A stretch of DNA of 34,163 nt. Source: Acidimicrobiia bacterium (GTDB lineage Bacteria > Actinomycetota > Acidimicrobiia > Acidimicrobiales > Bin134). The stretch lies in the NCBI GenBank assembly GCA_022827405.1, contig JAJDTA010000182.1, positions 1 to 34,163 on the forward strand. Reading direction: 5' to 3'. The notes under the pieces were generated by a model. It saw only the letters and a list, made by a program, of their open reading frames with translations, was not told the DNA's origin and did not search any database. Numbering within the stretch: position 1 is the stretch's first letter; each line of letters begins with the position of its first letter. Shown here one piece after another: positions 7,516-14,771 of this stretch. Made by a program: the position numbers and the translations under genes.

Positions 7516-8870
7516 TCGATTCTCGAGAAGGTCCGGTCGGGAAACAGGTCCACCACCGGCTTCCAGAGATGCTCCAACCGCCAGGCCCGGCGGGCTAGAT
7601 AACGGAGCAACTCAGCCTCGTCTTCTGTTTCCCCACCCTGGATGGCCTTGTCCAGAGCCATCAGTCCATCTTCAAGCGTGTCGGACCGCCGACCCGTGAG
7701 AGCGGCGATCTCGTCCAACTCGATGGCTGCAAGTTGGGGACCGATCTGCTTCTGCCGGTCTAGGCACTCCACCAACAGGGTGGCGTGTTCCAACCGGTGG
7801 CGGGGAAAGTCGCCGTCCACCGCAGGCAGGACTTCCTCTCGCAGGTTGCTGATGATGACACCTTCAAGAGAGCTGGCCATCTCAACATCAGGAAGCTCGG
7901 GCCGCTCCAATTCGATTCCAATAGCGTCGGCCAGCGCCTCACAGGTGGCCCGCTCACAGATGTAGCGGTAGGCCCAGTTCATGGCGTTGGGCATCTGGGG
8001 GTCATTGATCACCGTTATGCGAGCCAGTGACACGATGGATCGCACGAACTGCTGCACCCGGTAGTAGCGAACCGAGTCGAGGTGTACCGGGATTCCGGAC
8101 AGCTCTTCGTACCGACGGAAGAGCGGGCCAAGACCTTCTTCGGGGGTCGAAGGACAGTAGAACTCCCGGGTGCAGATGTTGCCGAAGTCCTCCATGGGAT
8201 CGCCGAAGTGAGCCCACTCCCAGTCGACGATGGCGCTTACCTGCCCTTCGTGGAACATGAAATTGGCCGGTCCGGTGTCACCCTGCAAGAGGCTCACGCG
8301 GTCGAGGCGCTCGGGAACATTGTTCCTGATCCACTGGAGCGAATAGGTGTACAGCGGATCAGTGACCATGCCGCCGAGGAACTGCTCGACGAAGTCGATT
8401 TCGCCCAGCGCGCACTCGGCCGAAGTGGTGGGTATGGGCATGTGGTCAAGCCCCAGCGAGTCGGGGTCGAGCAAGTGAAGCAGAACCAACTGCTGGATGA
8501 AGTCCTCGAGTACCGAGGCCTGCTCTTCAGGTTCGGCGTTGTCCAAATCGGCCCGGCCCGGCATCCGCTCGTGCAACGCGGCTTGGAGATCCTCGTTCCA
8601 GGCGCAGATAGCAGGCACCTTCATGCCGGTCTCGACCAGTGCGGTCTGCACTTTGGCCTCGCTCTTCACCGAATGGGTGCCGCTGCCATCTCCTTCACGG
8701 TCGAGGCGCAGGAAGTACTCGGCAACCGATCCGTCGGGGCGGGTGACATCTACCACCCACGCCTCCCGCCGGGCGATGTGGCGCTTCAAATGAGTGATGC
8801 GACCGCCACCCGCCTCCGCGATCCAGTCGGTCATCCCGTCGGGCAAATCGTGATTGAGCTCTTGAGCCAT
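7512..8870 (-). CDS. APH-like phosphotransferase family protein
   Basis: 452 residues. Kinase-like fold of the aminoglycoside phosphotransferase/ACAD10 type: L-L-Q-G-D-T-G-P-A-N-F-M (catalytic Asp198, Asn203) and I-V-D-W-E (Asp216, the metal-binding Asp), followed by H-F-G-D-P-M-E-D. The usual His of the H-G-D catalytic motif is Gln here. Residues about 235-452 form an additional helical region longer than in typical aminoglycoside kinases. Such proteins in catabolic clusters are thought to phosphorylate hydroxyacyl or other small substrates; antibiotic resistance is not implied. It starts 20 bp after the methyltransferase stop on the same strand, so they likely form an operon. Confidence 0.82.
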   Translation of the reverse strand: MAQELNHDLPDGMTDWIAEAGGGRITHLKRHIARREAWVVDVTRPDGSVAEYFLRLDREGDGSGTHSVKSEAKVQTALVETGMKVPAICAWNEDLQAALHERMPGRADLDNAEPEEQASVLEDFIQQLVLLHLLDPDSLGLDHMPIPTTSAECALGEIDFVEQFLGGMVTDPLYTYSLQWIRNNVPERLDRVSLLQGDTGPANFMFHEGQVSAIVDWEWAHFGDPMEDFGNICTREFYCPSTPEEGLGPLFRRYEELSGIPVHLDSVRYYRVQQFVRSIVSLARITVINDPQMPNAMNWAYRYICERATCEALADAIGIELERPELPDVEMASSLEGVIISNLREEVLPAVDGDFPRHRLEHATLLVECLDRQKQIGPQLAAIELDEIAALTGRRSDTLEDGLMALDKAIQGGETEDEAELLRYLARRAWRLEHLWKPVVDLFPDRTFSRID

Positions 8871-8890
8871 CCCGATGGCTTACCACGCGC

Positions 8891-9670
8891 CTACCCCGCG
8901 GGTCTCTTTCCCCAGACCGCAACCCACAGGCAATCGATGTAGCGGAAGGTGGGATCGTCAAAGCAGGCCAACAGTTCGTCGTAGTCGGCTTCGTCGTAAT
9001 CGTCGCGTCGAGCGCTGAGCGGGCGGGCCACCTCCATCGTGAAACGGCGGTACCGGGCCCGTAGCGAACCCCCGCTCACAATGTCGGTCAGCCCTTCTGA
9101 CGAGACCTCTTCCAAAATGCCCCCCAGCACCTGGTGGACGCGGCGACCAACGAACGCGTCCATACGGGTACCGGCAGCCGACCGCTCGCGGAAACGGCGA
9201 AACACCTCTGCCCGGGGATGGTCGGGATCGCACTCCATCATGGTCCCGTAGTCAGGCTCGGCGACCGTTACCCATCCTCCGGGACGGGCTGAGGACACCA
9301 GATTGCCTACGGCGGCATCAAAATCGGAAACGTGGGCTAATAGTGCCCGACAATGCACCAAGTCGAAGGCTGATTCCTCCACCGGGCCGTCGCAGATGTC
9401 GTGGGTGCGAACGTCGGGTCCGCTCAAGAACCGGGGCATGATGTCCGCCGAGATCACCTCAGCACCACGACCTCTCAGCCAATTTGATACCGAGCCTCGT
9501 CCCGCCCCCACATCGGCACACCGCCAGCCGCTCCCCACCCCGATTCGCTCCAGCCGGACAAATGTGGGCCCGTCGAGAATGGCCTCCAACAGTGCCAGAC
9601 GCGGTCCTTCTCCCTCCTCGTCGATCTCCGACATGGCATACCGCACTCCTGGGCGTTCTGCGCTGGCCAT
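8891..9670 (-). CDS. Class I SAM-dependent methyltransferase
   Basis: 259 residues from ATG 9670. Rossmann motif I is D-V-G-A-G-R-G-S (53-60), the acidic end of beta 2 is about Asp76, the post-motif is D-L-V-H-C-R-A-L-L, and A-R-P-G-G-W follows. No motif identifies the acceptor. A second Met at residue 13 (9634) is an alternative start with an AGGAG at poor (11 nt) spacing; ATG 9670 is preferred because TAGGCT lies exactly 6 nt upstream, suggesting a leaderless transcript. Divergent from the cupin gene with only 22 bp between start codons. Confidence 0.85.
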   Translation of the reverse strand: MASAERPGVRYAMSEIDEEGEGPRLALLEAILDGPTFVRLERIGVGSGWRCADVGAGRGSVSNWLRGRGAEVISADIMPRFLSGPDVRTHDICDGPVEESAFDLVHCRALLAHVSDFDAAVGNLVSSARPGGWVTVAEPDYGTMMECDPDHPRAEVFRRFRERSAAGTRMDAFVGRRVHQVLGGILEEVSSEGLTDIVSGGSLRARYRRFTMEVARPLSARRDDYDEADYDELLACFDDPTFRYIDCLWVAVWGKRPAG

Positions 9671-9676
9671 GCCGTG

Positions 9677-9686
9677 AGCCTACGAT
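9677..9686. promoter_or_regulatory. Overlapping divergent -10 elements
   Basis: The ten bases contain TACGAT on the plus strand (9681-9686, 6 nt before ATG 9693) and TAGGCT on the minus strand (9682-9677, 6 nt before ATG 9670). The hexamers share two base pairs. Both genes lack a Shine-Dalgarno. If both are real, the promoters cannot be melted independently. Confidence 0.4.
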
Positions 9687-9692
9687 GCAGGT

Positions 9693-10013
9693 ATGAGCGA
9701 AGAGCGAGTATTGGGCGATGTAGCCACCAAGCTGCTGATGGAAAACGACCGGGTGAAGATTTGGGAGATGCGCTTGGACCCAGGCGAACGGTCTGATCTC
9801 CACCGGCACGACCACGACTATGTGCTGGTTCAAGTGGCAGGCGACAAGATTGCCGGAGACTTCGAGCCGGACACGGCCGGGGAATTCTCCGGCCTGGTGG
9901 AAGGCGACGTAATCCCCGGTCAGCCCATGTTCATCTCCAAGGGCGGCATAGAGACCGCAGTCAATACCGGCACGGAGCCCTACTACGAGATCCTGATCGA
10001 GCTGAAAGACTGA
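9693..10013 (+). CDS. Small cupin domain protein
   Basis: 106 residues, a single beta-barrel cupin. Metal motif 1 appears as D-L-H-R-H-D-H-D-Y (His37, His39, His41) after a P-G-E turn; motif 2 is weaker (the F-I-S-K-G-G-I-E-T region, without the usual final His), so metal binding may be incomplete. Cupins of this size are sensors, isomerases or dioxygenase-like enzymes; the role cannot be chosen from sequence. Its TGA overlaps a possible CTG start of the MFS transporter, so the two may be co-translated. Confidence 0.82.
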   Translation: MSEERVLGDVATKLLMENDRVKIWEMRLDPGERSDLHRHDHDYVLVQVAGDKIAGDFEPDTAGEFSGLVEGDVIPGQPMFISKGGIETAVNTGTEPYYEILIELKD

Positions 10014-11395
10014 GCTCCCCAACAACTCATCAACAGCCGCACGATGCGGCGTACGCCTGGCGGCTGCTCGTAACCCTGCTCGCTGGCCAAGTGGTGTTCG
10101 GCTCCACAATGACCATCATCGGGGCCTCGCTGTCGGACATCGCGGAGAATCTGGGCACCACCAATGCCACGTTGTCGTGGGCGGTCTCTGCTCCATTTCT
10201 CGGGTTGGCGGCGGGGACCACGGTATTCGGAACCCTGGGCGACTCATGGGGCCACCGGCGAATGCTGATCCTCGGCCTGACGGTGTTCACCGCAGCTACG
10301 GGAGTGTGCGGGCTGGCGTGGGACGCCCTTAGTTTCATTGCCTTTCGGGCGTTGTTCGGACTGGGTGGAGCCATGATGATCCCCAACGGGATGGCCATAT
10401 TGATGGCTGCCTTTCCGGTGAATCAACGGGCTCGGGCCATGGGCTGGTTCCAGTTCGCCGCAGTAGGAGGACCAGCCATCGGCTTGGTCACCGGGGGTGC
10501 TCTGGTGGATGCGCTGGGCTGGCGGGCAATTTTCGCGATCTATACCCCTATCGCCGCGCTCGGTTTGATCGCCGCCACCATCGTGGTGCGTCCCACTCGT
10601 GCTGGCGAGGCCAAACCAGTTGACGTCGCGGGCGCGCTCAGCCTGGTTGCTGCGGTAGTCGTCTTGATGGTGGCTCTGGACCGCGGCGCCACACTGGGCT
10701 TCAGCCACCCAATGGCAATAGTGCTCTTGGCCTTCGTGCCGGCAACCATCTGGACGTTCGTAGCCATCGAGCGGCGCTCAGCTCATCCAATGGTCCCTCT
10801 TGAGTGGTTCCGCCTTCGAAACTACGCCGGGCCAGTGGTGGCCTCGGCCACGGCCAACGCGGCCTATATGGGTGGTTTCATCCTTGCGCCCCAGATCTTG
10901 CAGCAGCGTTACGGGTACACGCTGACTGCCGCCACCGTGTTTTTGGTAGTTCGCCTGGTCTTCTTCAGCCTCAGCTCGCCGGTGGGCGGTCGGCTGACCG
11001 CTACCAAAGGTGAGCGGTGGACGTCCTGTTTGGGAAGCGTGCTGGTGGTGTTGGCCATGGTGTCTTTTGCCGCGGGATCGCTGGTCGATGCCGTGGTGCT
11101 GGTCGTGCTGGGCCTTGCCCTGGCCGGCGGAGGGCTGGGGGTGGCTGGGCCGGCGTACCAGGTGTCGGTGGTGGGGGCAGTACCGATGGACCGCCTGGGG
11201 GCAGCAACCGGGATGTTCCAGACGCTCACCAGCCTGGGGACAGCCGCTGGCGTCCAAGTGCTGGTGCTGGCCGTGGGAGAGAGTTTCACGGGAGAGGCGT
11301 TTGCCAACGCCTTTTGGCTGGGCGCGGCGGTCGCCGCGGTTGGTGTCTTCGGCGCGGCCGCTATCTCTTCAACCAACTCCGCTTCAGCGAAGTAA
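10010..11395 (+). CDS. MFS transporter, DHA2-like (probable drug or metabolite efflux)
   Basis: Integral membrane protein with many hydrophobic segments and MFS motif A as G-T-L-G-D-S-W-G-H-R-R near the loop after TM2, then a G-x-G-G-A-M-M-I-P-N motif in TM4-5; size and layout fit the 14-TM DHA2 group. The first canonical start is GTG 10091, but it cuts TM1: codons before it read A-Y-A-W-R-L-L-V-T-L-L-A-G-Q, a normal MFS entry into TM1, and the frame is open back into the cupin. The only start-like codon in that stretch is CTG 10010, overlapping the cupin TGA. I give that as the start, giving 461 residues; GTG 10091 would give 434. Substrate unknown. Confidence 0.8.
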   Translation: MSSPTTHQQPHDAAYAWRLLVTLLAGQVVFGSTMTIIGASLSDIAENLGTTNATLSWAVSAPFLGLAAGTTVFGTLGDSWGHRRMLILGLTVFTAATGVCGLAWDALSFIAFRALFGLGGAMMIPNGMAILMAAFPVNQRARAMGWFQFAAVGGPAIGLVTGGALVDALGWRAIFAIYTPIAALGLIAATIVVRPTRAGEAKPVDVAGALSLVAAVVVLMVALDRGATLGFSHPMAIVLLAFVPATIWTFVAIERRSAHPMVPLEWFRLRNYAGPVVASATANAAYMGGFILAPQILQQRYGYTLTAATVFLVVRLVFFSLSSPVGGRLTATKGERWTSCLGSVLVVLAMVSFAAGSLVDAVVLVVLGLALAGGGLGVAGPAYQVSVVGAVPMDRLGAATGMFQTLTSLGTAAGVQVLVLAVGESFTGEAFANAFWLGAAVAAVGVFGAAAISSTNSASAK

Positions 11396-11398
11396 CGG

Positions 11399-11947
11399 TC
11401 AGCTCTGGCCGGTCAGCGCGGCCAAGACCTTGGGGGCCATGATCTCGGCCAGGTCCAGGCACTCCTCTTTCGACCAGATGGCGATGGGAACCCATGGATA
11501 GTCGACGGTGAGGAACTCGTATTCGGCACATCCGCTAACCCGGGCGATGGCCTGGGCCGATCCCCGCATCTCCTCATGGACGATGGCGACGCTGGGAACG
11601 CCAGCCCACTCCAACTCCACTGCGTCCCGCAAACTGCGGGCACTACAGCTGCCTCAACCGCCGAATCCGGTTATGGCGACGGTGGCCTCCTCGGTGAGTC
11701 GGCTCCAGTCTCCCGGATCAGGCGGAATCGATACTGAGCTCTTCACCACCTTCAGCGGGGCTTGCGGATCGCTCAGCTTGGCCAACTCGTCGTAGAGGGC
11801 ATCGAGGAAGATCTCTCCTTCGCCGAGGCCGTTGGCCACCAGAGCGACCACCGCCCCATCCAAGCTGGCTGGTCGGGGAGAGAAATCGTGGTCGTCGGTG
11901 CGATCGAACGGACCCGACGTTGGGTCGAGGCCAATAAGGGTCGTCAT
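11399..11947 (-). CDS. UGSC-motif selenoprotein (in-frame TGA read as selenocysteine)
   Basis: Read through the TGA at 11656-11654 the frame gives 182 residues: 97 before, Sec98, then G-S-C-S-A-R-S-L-R-D-A-V-E-L-E-W-A-G-V-P. The context G-F-G-G-U-G-S-C matches the UGSC (seleno)protein family I know from annotation, with Sec98 and Cys101 forming a redox-type U-x-x-C pair. A SECIS-like hairpin starts a few bases downstream. Read conventionally this would be two fragments, the second from an in-frame TTG. The biochemical role is not known to me; a redox or reductase chemistry is inferred from the Sec/Cys pair. It lies 38 bp downstream of the Cys-rich protein gene on the same strand and stops 3 bp from the convergent MFS stop. 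Confidence 0.85.
11620..11648 (-). promoter_or_regulatory. Putative bacterial SECIS hairpin
   Basis: On the minus strand a stem C-C-C-G-C / G-C-G-G-G closes an A-G-U-U-U loop (11640-11626). It extends through two more pairs past a single bulged G and then a C-U-G / C-A-G helix (11648-11646 with 11622-11620). The loop G is the 20th base after the UGA. Bacterial SECIS elements lie inside the coding sequence just 3' of the UGA with a G in the apical loop at roughly this distance, so position and shape fit. Folding was done by eye. Confidence 0.65.
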
Positions 11948-11985
11948 GGCTTCAGACTAGCCCATCGCATGCGTCCGAGGAGCGG

Positions 11986-12969
11986 CTAGGAGACGGGTTC
12001 GGTTATGGCCAGAGCAAGGTGGGGTAGCAAGAGCCAGCTGGCTCCCATGCCGGCGCCTCCGGCGGCCACGATCAAGATGCCTTCGGGCTTGCCGATGCGG
12101 GCCATGCGGTCGGTGGCGCTGGTGGCGGGCGCGTTGAGCCGGGGCCACAGATATTGCTGGACGTCGGTTTTCGACCACCCTTCCTCAATGAAGAAGCGAT
12201 GGTGCTCGTGCCCGATCACGATCACCACGTTGCCGTCCTCGCCCAGCCACGAGTCCCCGGCGATGCCGTTGGCCCGGATATTGGTCACCAGCGTGTCGCA
12301 CACTGCCTCGGCGGTGCGGCTGGTGAAGTCGGTGGCCTCGACCATCTTCATCAGCGAGTGGACGGTCACCGCGCTCTGCTCCGGGTCCAGCCCCCGCTGG
12401 ACGTGGAGCGGCTCCCAATCGGAGGCTTCCTCGTTCTCCCCGAAGCAGAAGGAGTAGCGGGCCGGCGTGGAATAGCTGGCCCGATCCAAGAAGCCGGGGA
12501 TGCCCCGGCACACGTTGCGGATAACCAGGCGAAGCGCCCGGCCGATGGTGGCGTTGGCCCGGAATCCCGGCCCGAAGCAGCCCGCGGCTGAGGCCACGCC
12601 CAGCTCGTTGCGAATGGGGCCGTTGATGACCACCGCCTGGGCCGCCCCCGAAAGCGTGCCCGTGGTGGAGTGGCAGTTTCCCTTGGGGGACAAGTGAGCC
12701 CGCACCGCAGCCACCACCGCGGGAAAGTACTCGGGCAGACAGCCGGCCATGACTGCATTCGCCGCGGCCTGCTCCGCGGTGCAGGTCACCTCCCGGGTGG
12801 GAACCGTGCCCAGCACCTCATCCCCGGAGAGTCCGGCACGCTCCAAGAACGCGGCCACTTTTTCGGGGGTGGGGGGCATGATGGGCAGCCCGTCGGTCCA
12901 ACCCCGCTCGAAATAGTCCTCCACGAGGGCTTCGTAGGAGTCGTAGGCGTGTTGGGCGGCCGTGGTCAT
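11986..12969 (-). CDS. Cys-rich protein of unknown function linked to UGSC selenoprotein
   Basis: 327 residues, no signal peptide or membrane anchor. I do not recognise a named fold. Visible features: N-terminal G-W-T-D-G-L-P-I-M-P-P-T-P-E-K-V (23-38), which looks like a conserved family signature; seven Cys (63, 77, 99, 131, 154, 175, 224), several in Gly-rich turns (A-G-C-L-P-E-Y, G-N-C-H-S-T-T-G, A-A-G-C-F-G-P-G-F); an I-G-H-E-H-H-R-F cluster at 252-259; and a Gly/Ala-rich end. The Cys and His spread could bind metal or work with the selenoprotein. It lies 9 bp after the Lrp stop and 38 bp before the selenoprotein start, so co-transcription with both is likely. Confidence 0.75.
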   Translation of the reverse strand: MTTAAQHAYDSYEALVEDYFERGWTDGLPIMPPTPEKVAAFLERAGLSGDEVLGTVPTREVTCTAEQAAANAVMAGCLPEYFPAVVAAVRAHLSPKGNCHSTTGTLSGAAQAVVINGPIRNELGVASAAGCFGPGFRANATIGRALRLVIRNVCRGIPGFLDRASYSTPARYSFCFGENEEASDWEPLHVQRGLDPEQSAVTVHSLMKMVEATDFTSRTAEAVCDTLVTNIRANGIAGDSWLGEDGNVVIVIGHEHHRFFIEEGWSKTDVQQYLWPRLNAPATSATDRMARIGKPEGILIVAAGGAGMGASWLLLPHLALAITEPVS

Positions 12970-12978
12970 GCCCCGATG

Positions 12979-13440
12979 CTAAAGCTCATGGCGGGTGGTC
13001 TCCCATACAGAGCGGATGGCGAAGCTCGACCGGAGGCGGCCCACCCCGCTGAAGCGGGACAGATACTGGTTGTGGATCCGCTCAAAGTCGCGCTGGTCGG
13101 CCACTGCTAGATGGAGGAGATAGTCGGCGTCACCGGCCATCAAGTGACAGGACATGACCTCAGGGCACTCCACCACCTCCTTCTCGAACTGCCGCAGATT
13201 CGCCTCGCTCTGGCTCACCAGGGAGATCTCAACGAACACGTCGAGGGAGCGGTTAATGGCCTCCGGATCGACGATCATCACATAACCGGCAATCACCCCG
13301 TTGGTCTCGAGGCGGCGGACTCGCCGGTAGCAGGCAGAGGGCGACAGGCCCACCCGCTCCGCGAGCTCTGCATTGGACATCCGCGCATCGCTCTGGAGCT
13401 CGTTGAGGATTGATCGATCTATTGAGTCCAAGTCCGACAC
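12979..13440 (-). CDS. Lrp/AsnC family transcriptional regulator
   Basis: 153 residues from GTG 13440, with AAGGAG 8 nt upstream. N-terminal helix-turn-helix (about 22-43, M-S-N-A-E-L-A-E-R-V-G-L-S-P-S-A-C-Y-R-R), linker, then the RAM ligand-binding domain (V-E-I-S-L; D-Y-L-L-H-L-A-V). Members sense amino acids and bind as octamers or dimers. It is divergent from alanine dehydrogenase, the classic position of an AldR-type regulator that answers to alanine, so control of ald is likely. It also leads the minus-strand run containing the selenoprotein. It probably autoregulates through the AT-rich intergenic region. Confidence 0.92.
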   Translation of the reverse strand: MSDLDSIDRSILNELQSDARMSNAELAERVGLSPSACYRRVRRLETNGVIAGYVMIVDPEAINRSLDVFVEISLVSQSEANLRQFEKEVVECPEVMSCHLMAGDADYLLHLAVADQRDFERIHNQYLSRFSGVGRLRSSFAIRSVWETTRHEL

Positions 13441-13516
13441 TGGTCTGGCTCCTTGTAGACGCCGTACGAATCAAAGCACGGTGGAGCATAAAATAACTGA
13501 AATCAAGAAGAAAAGT

Positions 13517-13555
13517 GAAGAATGTCTTCGATTTATGATGCTACTGCAATATAGT
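13517..13555 (+). promoter_or_regulatory. Candidate ald promoter and Lrp-type operator in AT-rich intergenic region
   Basis: The 185 bp between the Lrp and ald starts (13441-13625) is strikingly AT-rich compared with its surroundings. A perfect inverted repeat GAAGA-ATG-TCTTC lies at 13517-13529. It abuts a possible -35 (TTCGAT, 13527-13532) with a 17-bp spacer to TATAGT (13550-13555). On the minus strand a possible -10 for the Lrp gene is TATGCT (13490-13485). Lrp proteins prefer AT-rich, weakly palindromic sites, so the assignment is plausible but eye-based. Confidence 0.4.
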
Positions 13556-13625
13556 TTCAAGAATTTTTCGCCTCTATTGCGGGTAAAATGTCACTGTACC
13601 CATCGGCTTACGGCGGAGGCACCAG

Positions 13626-14759
13626 ATGCGTATAGGAGTTCCGAAGGAAATAAAGAGCGAGGAACGTCGGGTGGCTTTGACACCTGGGGGTGCAACCGAT
13701 CTCGTCAGTCGCGGCCACCAAGTTGTTGTTGAACGCGGATGCGGCGCTGGAGCGGGTTTCACCGATGAGGAGTACGTGACCCACGGCGCGGCAGTCGCGG
13801 AATCTGCCCAATCAGTGTTCGATCAGGCCGACATGATCGTCAAGGTCAAGGAGCCTCAGGCCGAAGAGCGGGACCTCCTGAGCGCAGATCAGGTTCTCTT
13901 TACCTACCTGCATCTGGCCGCAGACTCGGTCCAGACCTCTGAGCTGATTGACCAGGGCGTCACGGCTATCGCCTACGAATCGGTGGTCGGTCCCAACGGC
14001 GGCCTGCCCTTGTTGGCCCCGATGTCGCAGGTCGCGGGGCGCATGTCGATACAAGCCGGGGCGCACTGCTTGGAGTCATCGCAAGGGGGTCGAGGAGTGC
14101 TCCTCGGCGGCGTCCCCGGAGTTGCCCCCGCCAAGGTAGTCATCCTCGGCGGCGGCGTGGTCGGCCGCAACGCGGTGCAGATGGCCGTCGGCCTCGGCGC
14201 CGACGTAACCGTGATCGACAGAGACGTCTCGGTATTGGAGGACCTGAACTCGCGCTTCGGTTCGGCCCTGCACACCCTGCATTCCAGCGGCGGCACCCTA
14301 GAAGATGCCGTCCTCGGAGCCGATCTGGTGATCGGCGCCGTGCTTGTCCGAGGGGCCCGAGCCCCGCATCTGGTCACTACCGAGATGGTCAAGCAGATGC
14401 GACCTCGCTCGGCAGTGGTGGACGTGGCGATCGACCAGGGTGGCTGCATCGAGACTTCCCGGCCCACAACCCACGCCAATCCCACCTATCTGGCCTACGA
14501 CGTGGTCCACTACTGCGTTGCCAACATGCCCGGTGCCGTCCCCCGCACTTCGACGTTCGCCTTGGAGCACGCCACCCTCCCCTATATCGCCATGCTGGCT
14601 GACCTGGGGCCGAGAGAGGCCATGCGCTCAAATGCCGGCCTTCGAGCCGGACTATCGGTTTGTCAAGGGCGGGTTACCGAGCCGGCGGTGGCCGAGTCGC
14701 TCGGACTCAGCTACACAGCTCCCGAAGAGATACTCGGGCTCAGCCGAACCGCGGCTTGA
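13626..14759 (+). CDS. ald: Alanine dehydrogenase
   Basis: 377 residues, full length for the family. NAD-dependent reversible oxidative deamination of L-alanine to pyruvate and ammonia, in the cytoplasm. Arg15, Lys75 (M-I-V-K-V-K-E-P), His96 (Y-L-H-L-A-A-D) and Asp270 sit at the residue numbers known for the Mycobacterium tuberculosis enzyme; the NAD motif is G-G-G-V-V-G (175-180) with Asp198 at the end of beta 2. GGAGG at 13615-13619 is 6 nt before the ATG. Divergent Lrp/AsnC regulator upstream suggests alanine-responsive control. Ends 12 bp from the convergent GMC gene. Confidence 0.97.
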   Translation: MRIGVPKEIKSEERRVALTPGGATDLVSRGHQVVVERGCGAGAGFTDEEYVTHGAAVAESAQSVFDQADMIVKVKEPQAEERDLLSADQVLFTYLHLAADSVQTSELIDQGVTAIAYESVVGPNGGLPLLAPMSQVAGRMSIQAGAHCLESSQGGRGVLLGGVPGVAPAKVVILGGGVVGRNAVQMAVGLGADVTVIDRDVSVLEDLNSRFGSALHTLHSSGGTLEDAVLGADLVIGAVLVRGARAPHLVTTEMVKQMRPRSAVVDVAIDQGGCIETSRPTTHANPTYLAYDVVHYCVANMPGAVPRTSTFALEHATLPYIAMLADLGPREAMRSNAGLRAGLSVCQGRVTEPAVAESLGLSYTAPEEILGLSRTAA

Positions 14760-14771
14760 GGCAACGCCAAG

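Noticed and set aside
8082-8942. 286-codon open frame on the plus strand across the phosphotransferase gene
   Set aside because: It lies wholly antisense to a gene with clear kinase motifs; its translation has no recognisable motif and is an expected by-product of high GC3.
11399-11947. Pseudogene broken by a nonsense codon
   Set aside because: The TGA is exactly at the Sec position of a U-G-S-C motif, both halves are intact in the same frame, and a SECIS-like hairpin follows.
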